Assembly (NCBI GenBank): GCA_014799665.1
Contig: JAAVHP010000004.1
Span: 248,001 to 312,000, forward strand
Source: Clostridiales bacterium
GTDB lineage: Bacteria > Bacillota > Clostridia > Christensenellales > Pumilibacteraceae
DNA length: 64,000 nucleotides
Direction: 5' to 3'
Numbering within the stretch: the stretch's first letter is position 1; each line of letters opens with the position of its first letter. Below, piece by piece: positions 48,226 through 54,652 of the stretch. Position numbers and translations under genes: made by a program. Under the pieces are notes generated by a model. That model made no database searches. It was given only the letters and a program-made list of their open reading frames with translations, and was not told the DNA's origin.

Positions 48226-48561
48226 TTAGAATTTATTGCCGAGAGATCTGCCGACCTTAACGCCGTCGCGGAACGCGTCGCGATTCTCCGGCTTAACGTT
48301 AACCCGTGCACCCGCTTTTGCCGCACCGTATCCGATACCCGCACACTGCGCATTAAGCTGTTCACCCGACATAGGTCCGGTGCTTTTCTTGGGCGGGGTA
48401 GACGGCTTAGCCGAGTTACCGCCACCGCACAACTGATTTATTCGTCGTTGCGCCCAATTCCTTTGAGCTTGCGACAAGTTTGGATCGTTGACACGTTTCT
48501 TGTAATAATCGCACTTCTGCGCCGGGGTGCGCTCCGTGTCGCTCGTGTTTTGTTTTGCCAT
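48226..48561 (-). CDS. small basic phage protein
   Basis: 111 aa, basic and Gly/Ala-rich. It contains PAQKCDYYKKRVNDPNLSQA and QLNAQCAGIGYGAAKAGARV. AGGAGAAGTAAAAATT precedes ATG. No membrane helix. A DNA-binding or structural role is conceivable; the family is not recognised. Confidence 0.55.
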   Translation of the reverse strand: MAKQNTSDTERTPAQKCDYYKKRVNDPNLSQAQRNWAQRRINQLCGGGNSAKPSTPPKKSTGPMSGEQLNAQCAGIGYGAAKAGARVNVKPENRDAFRDGVKVGRSLGNKF

Positions 48562-48766
48562 AATTTTTACTTCTCCTGCGTGAACGCCGCCGCGAATTTT
48601 TGTTTGATTGTTTAACCGGTTACTTCGCTCAGATTACTAACACCGGAGAGCGGCGCAGCTTGTTGACCTCGAATTATAACCGGGCACCTTAACGACGTTT
48701 ATTGACCCCGGTCAGTTACAGCGCCGCTTAGCCCTGGGCATTGCGACCATTCGTTGACTTCGATCC
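48562..48766. other. prophage spacer with a repeat shared with the origin region
   Basis: It contains GGCGCAGCTTGTTGACCTCG and GTTTATTGACCCCGG, close to GGCGCAGCTTGTTAGCTTCG and GTTCGTTGACCCCGG near 42,796-42,855. This suggests duplicated intergenic or regulatory sequence within the element. Confidence 0.5.
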
Positions 48767-49396
48767 TTAACCCCAGCTCAAAGCCATAGCTTCGGCTACT
48801 TCTTTGAATGTCTTACTACGATTACATTGTCTGTACTTGCCGAACGAGTTCTTAAACTGCGGATATGTATTGAACGTATACTTGGGGTCGACTACGTTCG
48901 TGGGGCAGAGAAAAGGCAAGCCTTTTAACCAAAGAAACGTCATCTTACTGACGGGCACGCCGAAGTAATACGGCTGAATAACTTGGGTCGGTTCGGGTAA
49001 GCCGAATTTCTTTATGGGCACGGGGTTCTCGATACAAATGCGCTCGCAATCGGCATTGAGAATACTCATGAAGAATTGCGCAGCTCTTTGACCCCGGTCA
49101 AACCGTTCTTGGTCAATTTCGCCGTTTTTGTAAAGATTCGAACTCCCTGCGCGGGATAAGTAAGTACACGGCGGGAAAGCTATGATCATATCCCATTTGT
49201 CTACCGTGTGAGTTTGTCCGTCGCAAGTCCTGAATGTGCAATTACCGTTTAGCAACGGCGTGACGTCGGACCAAATATGGAACTGCGGCAAACCGCCCGA
49301 ACAAAAGACTATATCGCAAGAATAGGCTTCGTGTCCTTTCGCGCGGAACGCCGAGCATACTCTTTGACTTTCTTCGCAAGCTACGAGGATTTTCAT
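48767..49396 (-). CDS. phage-type DNA methyltransferase (orphan)
   Basis: 209 aa. It begins KILVACEESQRVCSAFRAKG and has GHEAYSCDIV (SAM-binding strand end), then WDMIIAFPPCTYLSRAGSSN (the PPC catalytic-type motif near residues 88-92) and RICIENPVPIKKFG (ENP, equivalent to motif VI ENV). This matches short phage-encoded DNA cytosine methyltransferase-like proteins lacking a full target-recognition domain. It probably modifies phage DNA against host restriction, relevant because the host window carries two other C5 methyltransferase systems. Coupled to the preceding 56-aa gene by ATGA. Confidence 0.75.
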   Translation of the reverse strand: MKILVACEESQRVCSAFRAKGHEAYSCDIVFCSGGLPQFHIWSDVTPLLNGNCTFRTCDGQTHTVDKWDMIIAFPPCTYLSRAGSSNLYKNGEIDQERFDRGQRAAQFFMSILNADCERICIENPVPIKKFGLPEPTQVIQPYYFGVPVSKMTFLWLKGLPFLCPTNVVDPKYTFNTYPQFKNSFGKYRQCNRSKTFKEVAEAMALSWG

Positions 49397-49563
49397 ATTC
49401 GATTTTCCTCTCGTAGCTCGTCAAGATATTCTTCGTAATGCTCTTCAAATATAACCTCACGATAATAATCACAATCTGAACAATCGCGCTTTTCGCATTC
49501 CGGCTCATACTCCTCACAAGGGTAGTCCTTTTGATACAATTCAAAAATTTCTTCTTTTGTCAT
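49393..49563 (-). CDS. 56-aa Cys-containing acidic protein
   Basis: This short ORF starts at ATG 49,563 and its TGA overlaps the methyltransferase start. It contains KEEIFELYQKDYPCEEYEPE and CEKRDCSDCDYYREV. Four cysteines in C-x(7)-C-x(4)-C-x(2)-C spacing may bind zinc. The coupling supports translation. Function unknown. Confidence 0.6.
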   Translation of the reverse strand: MTKEEIFELYQKDYPCEEYEPECEKRDCSDCDYYREVIFEEHYEEYLDELREENRI

Positions 49564-49564
49564 A

Positions 49565-49777
49565 TCATTGCACCACAGGAAGAGAATCGCCGTATAAATC
49601 TATTTTCTCGGACTTACAAACAATTTCGATATAAACCCGATACTGATTTGTACTACCGCGATTAGGATATAATCCGGACACACTGCTGGATATTACGTTA
49701 TCGCTTTTGCCGAGAGCCGTATAAAAACATTGCGCTTGCTTGCATTCTTCGGCTGTTCCCATAACTCGTAGTTTCAT
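49565..49777 (-). CDS. small phage protein (DUF3970-like)
   Basis: 70 aa, beginning KLRVMGTAEECKQAQCFYTA, with a strand-rich end (YRVYIEIVCKSEKIDLYG). The opening resembles DUF3970 proteins of clostridial phages. It overlaps the upstream gene by 4 bp (ATGA). Function unknown. Confidence 0.6.
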   Translation of the reverse strand: MKLRVMGTAEECKQAQCFYTALGKSDNVISSSVSGLYPNRGSTNQYRVYIEIVCKSEKIDLYGDSLPVVQ

Positions 49778-50127
49778 GCCGTCACCTCGGAAAGTCGTAT
49801 TTCTTCGGCGAGAGTGTATAGCAATGTAATGTCTACATAAATAGGGGGATAACCCTGATCCCGTTCAATCTTATCTAACGCCTTTAATAAGAAATCTGAA
49901 TAAACATATCGATCGCGAGCAACGTTAAGAAGTTTTTTAACTTCTTCATAGCTCTCGTTACACTCAAACCGATAAGTTACTATTTCGCCTGTTTTGCGCT
50001 CTCTTCCCACAATAGTCGCTTCGATAAAAACTTTGCCGTCAGCATAAGTTGATACTTCTAATATCTGATTTGCATTGAGTAACACTTTTTTGCCGTCATC
50101 GGCATTTGTTAATTCGATAAATTCCAT
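49774..50127 (-). CDS. small phage protein with FlbD-like N-terminus
   Basis: 117 aa. Residues 1-45 (FIELTNADDGKKVLLNANQI followed by LEVSTYADGKVFIEA) resemble FlbD-like or phage beta-barrel domains. The C-terminal half is helical (YEEVKKLLNVARDRYVYSDF). Part of a tightly packed early gene array. Function unknown. Confidence 0.55.
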   Translation of the reverse strand: MEFIELTNADDGKKVLLNANQILEVSTYADGKVFIEATIVGRERKTGEIVTYRFECNESYEEVKKLLNVARDRYVYSDFLLKALDKIERDQGYPPIYVDITLLYTLAEEIRLSEVTA

Positions 50128-50131
50128 GCTA

Positions 50132-50545
50132 TCACCCCACGCGCCGAAGCTTACCGAACGCCGCGTCGACAGCTATGTAACCGAACTCGCTACATTCTTC
50201 GCGCGATACGTTCCACACGTACGCATTTGCAATAATGCCGCCCCGGCGTTGCTTGTGGAATTGATGAGCCCAATCTTCTGAATAAGGGCTAACGCATAAA
50301 AACGAATAATTTGGACCGATATAATCGATAATCGAATGAATAACGGCGTAAATCTTAACGTTCGATTTCTCTTCGATAGCTTTAAGCTTTTTGTAAAGTA
50401 TGCTGTTTGGATCAATGCGCCGACCTTCGCCCTTGTCGAATAGGTAGACCTGATCGTTCTCTTGAAAGTCCAATAGGTAAGGCTCGCAAACGCCGAGCTC
50501 ACCCAAAAGCCTAACGGCTTCGGCTTTAACTAAATGATCTGTCAT
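50132..50545 (-). CDS. hypothetical phage protein
   Basis: 137 aa, soluble. It contains LGELGVCEPYLLDFQENDQV, a KIYAVIHSIIDYIGPNYSFL stretch and GIIANAYVWNVSREECSEFG. Such proteins accompany the FlbD-like and DUF3970-like genes in phage early regions, as far as I recall. It is coupled to the previous gene by a 4-bp overlap. Function unknown. Confidence 0.55.
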   Translation of the reverse strand: MTDHLVKAEAVRLLGELGVCEPYLLDFQENDQVYLFDKGEGRRIDPNSILYKKLKAIEEKSNVKIYAVIHSIIDYIGPNYSFLCVSPYSEDWAHQFHKQRRGGIIANAYVWNVSREECSEFGYIAVDAAFGKLRRVG

Positions 50546-50793
50546 TCCGTCACCTCAGCGCAAAAATCCTTAGCGGCTTCGCCAAGTAGCATAACGACGA
50601 TATCGTCGTCATCGATAGTCGGGGTATTAAGCCCTTCGCCGGAAGCGTTCATTGAATCGCAAAATTTATGCGCTTCGTCTTCGTCAAGCCCGTATGCCGC
50701 GGCTCGCTTAAATGCGCCGGACTCCTCAAAGTCCGATTGTCGTACTACCGCATATTTCGTATACGGCACTACGATCCATTTGTCCTGTTCCAT
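50542..50793 (-). CDS. hypothetical phage protein, first of the leftward early array
   Basis: 83 aa: WIVVPYTKYAVVRQSDFEES, then a helical acidic end (DEDEAHKFCDSMNASGEGLN). It starts the leftward gene array of the prophage, 73 bp from the divergent gene at 50,866. AAGGTGGTAAAAAC precedes ATG. Function unknown. Confidence 0.55.
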   Translation of the reverse strand: MEQDKWIVVPYTKYAVVRQSDFEESGAFKRAAAYGLDEDEAHKFCDSMNASGEGLNTPTIDDDDIVVMLLGEAAKDFCAEVTE

Positions 50794-50865
50794 GTTTTTA
50801 CCACCTTCTTAAAGAATTGTTTTTTGAAAATATTTGTGATATAATTAAAAATTAAAGGAGCGATC

Positions 50866-51186
50866 ATGAAAGCCGAAGAGAAAATCAAACTACAAAGACA
50901 GATTCGAAGAACCAATAGGGTAATGATTAAAATCTTCAAAACCGAGAGCGGACTATCCGATTTCAAAACGTGGTTTGCTAATAAATCAAATCCGCAAAGA
51001 ATAGTTTTGAACTTACTCAAAATGACAGAAGAAGAATTTATTAACCAAGCCATTGAAACGAATATCGATTATCAGTTCTACGAAGAAGTTAGACCTATCA
51101 CGACTTTCATGATATTGAAAGCAAATGTCTATGACGCTTATCTCGATACGTTAGATAAAACGTCAAGCTGGCATTTTAGAGATTAA
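50866..51186 (+). CDS. hypothetical rightward phage protein
   Basis: 106 aa, charged, helical. It contains EEKIKLQRQIRRTNRVMIKI and NPQRIVLNLLKMTEEEFINQ. AAAGGAGCG precedes ATG. It is divergent from the early array and converges on the 57-aa zinc-binding-type gene, overlapping its 3' end by 11 bp. Could be a regulatory protein; no family recognised. Confidence 0.55.
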   Translation: MKAEEKIKLQRQIRRTNRVMIKIFKTESGLSDFKTWFANKSNPQRIVLNLLKMTEEEFINQAIETNIDYQFYEEVRPITTFMILKANVYDAYLDTLDKTSSWHFRD

Positions 51187-51349
51187 GCTTAAATACTTCT
51201 CTTACGCACTCGTCACAGCACTGAAAACAAAGCCCGTATTTAGGTATTTGCACCAACGTATAACCGTTAGGCAATTCTTTGTCACAAAGCTCGCATTTGA
51301 GAATATTCTCATTTACGAGCTTTTTTTGTTTGCACTTTTTTGTTGCCAT
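51176..51349 (-). CDS. 57-aa putative zinc-ribbon protein
   Basis: This short ORF starts at ATG 51,349, preceded by AGGTGGTTTT. A basic N-terminus (ATKKCKQKKLVNEN) precedes CELCDKELPNGYTLVQIPKY, then GLCFQCCDECVREV. The CxxC ... CxxCCxxC pattern indicates zinc binding. It lies between the repressor operators and the gene at 50,866. Its small size and its position beside the immunity region suggest a regulatory role. Confidence 0.65.
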   Translation of the reverse strand: MATKKCKQKKLVNENILKCELCDKELPNGYTLVQIPKYGLCFQCCDECVREVFKLNL

Positions 51350-51373
51350 AAAACCACCTTCCTAAAAAATCTT

Positions 51374-51451
51374 TTTCACATAAAAGTGAAATTAATAATA
51401 TTATATTTCAATTAAAAGTGAAAGTCAATAATTTTCAACAAAAAAGTGATA
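51374..51451. promoter_or_regulatory. repressor operators of the prophage
   Basis: Related palindromes: TTTCAC-N6-GTGAAA (51,374-51,391), TTTCAA-N6-GTGAAA (51,406-51,423) and a weaker TTTCAA-N7-GTGATA (about 51,433-51,451). They occupy the intergenic region before the XRE gene, as expected for phage immunity operators. Confidence 0.75.
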
Positions 51452-51471
51452 AAATTTTTTTAAGGTGTACT

Positions 51472-51891
51472 ATGATTAAATATAATGAAGCAATTAAAGA
51501 ACATAGATTAGAAGCCGGTATGACATTGCAATATGTGCAAGATCATACTGGCATATCTAATCAAAATTTAAGCCGCTGGGAAAGAGGGGAAGCAATCCCA
51601 GGGATAGACTTTTGTATCACGCTTGCAAAATTTTACGGAATAACGCTTGATGAGCTTGTAGGCATATCCGAATACGACGCAGCTGATAAACCCGCAATAA
51701 TAGAACAGTCTAATAAAAAGCTATCCACATTCGACAACGAATACGCCGAAATACTCGACGACAACAATTTTATTCAAACAGCAAAACTTTTCAAAGCGAT
51801 AAAACCGGAACTCAGAGCATTAGCCTTTGGATATCTTGTAGGTTTACTTCAAAGTCAAAAAATTGATACGGCCGCTATTCTCGGATATTGA
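51472..51891 (+). CDS. XRE-family repressor of the prophage
   Basis: 139 aa from ATG 51,472 (AAGGTGTACT upstream; the longer frame would extend through the operators). The HTH is AIKEHRLEAGMTLQYVQDHT followed by GISNQNLSRWERGEAIPGID (residues 5-45), with the usual FYGITLDELVGI. The C-terminal half (DDNNFIQTAKLFKAIKPELR) likely oligomerizes. Three palindromic operators lie directly upstream, so it probably controls the lysogeny decision and itself. It is followed by the integrase, whose promoter overlaps the repressor's stop codon. Confidence 0.85.
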   Translation: MIKYNEAIKEHRLEAGMTLQYVQDHTGISNQNLSRWERGEAIPGIDFCITLAKFYGITLDELVGISEYDAADKPAIIEQSNKKLSTFDNEYAEILDDNNFIQTAKLFKAIKPELRALAFGYLVGLLQSQKIDTAAILGY

Positions 51892-51915
51892 CAAATACAG
51901 TCCATAATGTACACT
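51888..51915 (+). promoter_or_regulatory. integrase promoter
   Basis: TTGACA, 16 bp, TACACT, overlapping the repressor stop. The predicted start near 51,922 favours the ATG at 51,940. Confidence 0.55.
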
Positions 51916-51939
51916 GTCCCGAAAAACGGGAGCACACCT

Positions 51940-53199
51940 ATGGACAAAGACTTTATCCGCTACAAACTCGGCATTATGGCCAATGCAGTCAGCTCGATAT
52001 TCGAGCAAACCAACACGCTCAAAAATGAGATATGTACTATGCTCGGCTTCCTAAAAGCCGACGACGATTTCGGCAATGGGTTTGATAATCAAATGGAGAA
52101 GATTAACCAAATGATAATCAAACTAAATATAAAAGGCTCGACAAGAGTTCGTTCGAACGGACTGATCGAGCTACGCACCGCCGCTTTTGGATCTATCTAC
52201 GGGCGAACTGCCGAAGAAGTAGAACAAAAGCTCACAGAAAAAATAAAGGAGCTTACGACAAAACCAAAAACACTAAACAAAGGACAAACCCCGACGTTAT
52301 CCGAGTTCTACAACGATATTTACTTGCAGCACAAAGAACAAACGGTTTCGGCAAACTTTTTACGGTCGATTAGAAGCTCGTTCAAACAATGCGTTGACGG
52401 CGGACTGGATAAACCGCTGAACAAGCTATCTACCGTAGAATTAGAAAAATTCCTTATGACAATAGAAAAGGCGAGAACACGACAAGTCGTGCGCGGATTT
52501 CTATTCAACTTATTCGAGTATGCAAAACAGCTCGGCACGGTTAAAATCAACCCTTGCGAGAACGTTTCGGCGGTTAAGTACACTAAGAATATCGGCAAAG
52601 CATTCAGCTTTAAGGAGCAAGAAGAATTTTTTACCGAGCTGTACAAGGCAAAAAATATCCCGACGAACAAAAAGCTGTATTATACGTTTGTCTATCTAAC
52701 CGGAACGCGCCGAAGCGAAGCAATTTCGCTCAACGTTTCCAACGTTGACTTTGAAACAAATATCTTACATATACCCGGCACGAAAACGAAAAACTCAAAT
52801 AGGGATATGCCGTTATTTCCGCTCGTAAAAGAATTGCTATTGCGAATTACACCTACGGATGCCGGAAGATACTTTACGTTGGAACAAGCAAAAGCAACAC
52901 AGGTTATAAAAAAGGTAACTTCGGATCACCACCTACACGAACTTCGGCACACGTTCGGAACGATTGCTATATGCGTGAAAAAGCTCGACGCTAAAACGGT
53001 TGCGCTTTACATGGGACACGCCGACGCGACCATGACGCTTAATATTTACACGCACCCAGAACAGCTCGACAAAGAATTGTTTTTCAATGGTGCGCTTACC
53101 GAAGAAGAAAAACTCGCTATTATGCGGCAACGATATAGCGGAATTACCGATATGATCGCCGAGTTCTTAAACAGCATACCCAAATCATACCCAAATTAA
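51940..53199 (+). CDS. tyrosine recombinase (phage integrase)
   Basis: 419 aa from ATG 51,940 (GGGAG 9 nt upstream; ATG 51,907 lies before the predicted transcript start). The N-terminal part binds arms (RVRSNGLIELRTAAFGSIYG, AP2-like). A core-binding SAM-like domain follows (LSEFYNDIYLQHKEQTVSAN). The catalytic domain has YLTGTRRSEAISL (first Arg), DHHLHELRHTFGTIA (H-x-x-R), ALYMGHADATMTLNIYTHPE (G-H and nucleophilic Tyr). It integrates the element into the 3' end of tRNA-Thr, 94 bp downstream. A terminator closes the gene. Confidence 0.93.
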   Translation: MDKDFIRYKLGIMANAVSSIFEQTNTLKNEICTMLGFLKADDDFGNGFDNQMEKINQMIIKLNIKGSTRVRSNGLIELRTAAFGSIYGRTAEEVEQKLTEKIKELTTKPKTLNKGQTPTLSEFYNDIYLQHKEQTVSANFLRSIRSSFKQCVDGGLDKPLNKLSTVELEKFLMTIEKARTRQVVRGFLFNLFEYAKQLGTVKINPCENVSAVKYTKNIGKAFSFKEQEEFFTELYKAKNIPTNKKLYYTFVYLTGTRRSEAISLNVSNVDFETNILHIPGTKTKNSNRDMPLFPLVKELLLRITPTDAGRYFTLEQAKATQVIKKVTSDHHLHELRHTFGTIAICVKKLDAKTVALYMGHADATMTLNIYTHPEQLDKELFFNGALTEEEKLAIMRQRYSGITDMIAEFLNSIPKSYPN

Positions 53200-53250
53200 A
53201 GGCGATTTTTCGCTCAATTTACAAAGATTTTATATCTTTTCGAGCATGAA

Positions 53251-53293
53251 AAAACGCCTACGACGGGTATTTTACCGCATATATAGGCGTTTT
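53251..53293. terminator. integrase terminator abutting attR
   Basis: AAAACGCCTA ... TAGGCGTTTT stem. As at attL, the terminator's GTTTT merges with the start of the 49-bp repeat. Confidence 0.75.
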
Positions 53294-53337
53294 GGAGCTA
53301 CTGGGCGGACTCGAACCGCCGACCTGCTGATTACGAA
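53289..53337. repeat. attR: 49-bp direct repeat within tRNA-Thr
   Basis: Identical to 40,710-40,758. It covers the CCA end, acceptor, T-arm and anticodon loop of tRNA-Thr; the element lies on the 3' side of the tRNA. Confidence 0.93.
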
Positions 53338-53368
53338 TCAGCTGCTCTACCAACTGAGCCACAGTAGC
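53293..53368 (-). tRNA. tRNA-Thr (anticodon CGT), CCA encoded
   Basis: On the minus strand it begins GCTACTGTGGCTCAGTTGG and ends CCGCCCAGTAGCTCCA. The anticodon stem CTGAT / ATCAG encloses TTCGTAA with anticodon CGT. The T-arm GGCGG-TTCGAGT-CCGCC is canonical. The 76-nt gene is regenerated intact by the integrated element. Confidence 0.95.
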
Positions 53369-53392
53369 ATATTGTTAAGATATTAAATTGTG

Positions 53393-53517
53393 TGTCGGCG
53401 GGGAGAAGAACCGCCGCAGTCCGTAGGACTGTCATCGCGCTAGCGATGTACCTGCTGCTACGAAGCACGAGCGAAGCGAGTATTACGAATCAGCCGGTCC
53501 AACTGAGCCACAGTAGC
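53393..53517 (-). pseudogene. tRNA-Thr-like pseudogene bloated by two palindromic inserts
   Basis: The minus strand opens with GCTACTGTGGCTCAGTTGG, identical to tRNA-Thr(CGT), keeps GCTGATTCGTAAT, then departs. An insert of about 24 nt follows (CTCGCTTCGCTCG palindrome). The sequence CAGCAGGT resumes, then a second insert of about 32 nt (ATCGC-TAGC-GCGAT and AGTCC-TAC-GGACT). A T-arm-like GGCGGTTCTTCTCCCCGCC follows. The 3' acceptor strand does not match the 5' strand, so it cannot be a functional tRNA. It sits 25 bp upstream of the intact gene. Confidence 0.65.
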
Positions 53518-53581
53518 AAACTTTTCAATTGCTAAACTAATATATCATAAAACGAATAGGTTGTCAAGGATTTTATCGGTC

Positions 53582-53610
53582 TTGATTTTACCGAAATTTT
53601 ATTGTATAAT
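53582..53610 (+). promoter_or_regulatory. promoter of the structured leader at 53,614
   Basis: TTGATT, 17 bp, TATAAT. The predicted start near 53,617 falls on the first bases of the closing stem. Confidence 0.75.
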
Positions 53611-53613
53611 ATT

Positions 53614-53897
53614 ACCCGTTGCCAATCCCGGTTGAATACATCCTAAACGGGCTGTTTTTGGCTCTATCATCGTTAAACTCGCTCGACGTAGCACTGCGGC
53701 TACGACTTCGCTCGTTTGCCTTGATATAGCCTAAAAACAGCCTCGTTAGGACGCAAAGCGTTTTTACGGAGTAAAATCGCGAGGATAGACGACCGAAACG
53801 GAGCGCGGGCGTGCTTGGTAGCACGACAAGCGACGCTTTGGGCGTATAGACCGCGATTTTGCCCGTAAAAATGTGTTCATCGGGGTTGGCAGCGGGT
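53614..53897 (+). ncRNA. candidate structured leader RNA, copy 2 (family with 27,655-27,933)
   Basis: 284 nt upstream of the DUF2695 gene. The closing stem pairs ACCCGTTGCCAATCCCGG (53,614 onward) with CGGGGTTGGCAGCGGGT (ending 53,897). Further helices: TCCTAAACG / CGTTAGGA, CTGTTTTTGGCT / AGCCTAAAAACAG, GTAGCACTGCGGCTAC, CGTGCTTGGTAGCACG, and TTTTTACGG / CCGTAAAAA stacked on AAAATCGCG / CGCGATTTT. Relative to the GH3 copy, these arms change on both sides so that pairing is kept, while the loops are conserved. The stem ends 5 nt before the ATG at 53,903 and contains purine-rich sequence that could serve as, or hide, the ribosome-binding site. Confidence 0.78.
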
Positions 53898-53902
53898 GAG
53901 TT

Positions 53903-54445
53903 ATGGAAGAACTGGCGTTATTGATCGAATATATAGAAGGGAAGTGGTCGGTCGAAGATTTTTGCTCGATCCTTTTGGCGGATGATACGCTTTGCGAGCG
54001 CGTCAGGGTTTTGTATGCCGAAGCGAGCGGGCGCGACGTTAATATCATTTCGCAGATATCGCGCATAGAGCATTTCGATTTCGTAGCCGACGAATACGTT
54101 TGCGATATCGTTTCTACCGTTCTCGATAAGTGCGGAATAAGCTATAACAAAAAGGTCATCAAACCGAGCAAGGCGGAGCGAAAAACGCTCGCCAAGCGTT
54201 TTAAAGACAGCGAGCGCGACGCGTTCTTTAAGTCGTTACCCATGCCGCGAAAAACCTTTAACAAGCTTTTCGATTATCTCGACCGCGAGCTGGGTAAGCG
54301 CGGTTGTAACGGTCGGCTCGACATCACGGTCGAGTTCCTGAAAAAGAATGATCTCGACGTCGATAAAATAATCGACTGGCTCGCCGATAACGGCGGCGGC
54401 TGCAATTGCGAAGTTCTTTGCAATATCGAAGAAAAGTTCGAATAG
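53903..54445 (+). CDS. DUF2695-type hypothetical protein
   Basis: 180 aa. The C-terminal 75 residues match DUF2695 layout: FFKSLPMPRKTFNKLFDYLD, CNGRLDITVEFLKKNDLDVD, then WLADNGGGCNCEVLCNIEEK with the CxC motif. The N-terminal part (LALLIEYIEGKWSVEDFCSI) is a separate helical segment. Function unknown. ATG follows 5 nt after the closing stem of the structured leader, so translation may be controlled by the RNA fold. Confidence 0.75.
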   Translation: MEELALLIEYIEGKWSVEDFCSILLADDTLCERVRVLYAEASGRDVNIISQISRIEHFDFVADEYVCDIVSTVLDKCGISYNKKVIKPSKAERKTLAKRFKDSERDAFFKSLPMPRKTFNKLFDYLDRELGKRGCNGRLDITVEFLKKNDLDVDKIIDWLADNGGGCNCEVLCNIEEKFE

Positions 54446-54544
54446 CCTTTGTTTTGCTTGTTTGTCGTGAAATCCGTGGAGGCGTGTTAGTTTGATTTAG
54501 GCGGCTTCCGCGTAGCTTTTATTTTCAAAGTATGAAGAAATAGG

Positions 54545-54573
54545 TTGCAAAATACGTATTTATGTGATAGAAT
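54545..54573 (+). promoter_or_regulatory. promoter of the corA leader
   Basis: TTGCAA, 17 bp, TAGAAT; predicted start near 54,580, right before GGAGG of the mini-ORF. Confidence 0.6.
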
Positions 54574-54589
54574 AGTAGCGGAGGATGCA

Positions 54590-54631
54590 ATGGACAGTTC
54601 CGACGGAAGTTGTAATAAATCCGATAGCTAG
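54590..54631 (+). CDS. 13-aa mini-ORF upstream of corA (candidate leader peptide)
   Basis: GGAGG (54,580-54,584) with 5-nt spacing precedes ATG, encoding MDSSDGSCNKSDS. It ends 21 nt before corA, which itself lacks a ribosome-binding site. Translation of this leader could control corA expression, similar in concept to the CorL and MgtL leaders of enterobacteria; sequences are not related. Confidence 0.45.
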   Translation: MDSSDGSCNKSDS

Positions 54632-54652
54632 CGCTCGTTCTGCGGGCGTAGT

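Larger units (their letters stand above)
40710..53337. mobile_element. integrated inovirus-like element (filamentous prophage) in tRNA-Thr
   Basis: A 12.6-kb element between identical 49-bp repeats, with a tyrosine integrase next to the intact tRNA. It contains a rolling-circle Rep with HUH motif, a Zot/pI-like P-loop ATPase, two secreted proteins with an N-terminal signal and a C-terminal membrane anchor, a possible ssDNA-binding protein, many small early-type genes, a methyltransferase and an XRE repressor. Nearly all genes run leftward except the repressor, integrase and one small gene. Rep plus Zot without a large terminase, portal or tail genes points to a filamentous phage. A short membrane-spanning major coat protein was not identified, which is the main gap. 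Confidence 0.72.

Noticed and set aside
54446..54652. Mg2+ riboswitch (M-box or ykoK) upstream of corA
   Set aside because: The predicted transcript start (about 54,580) leaves only about 70 nt, too short for an M-box, and its conserved segments are not seen.
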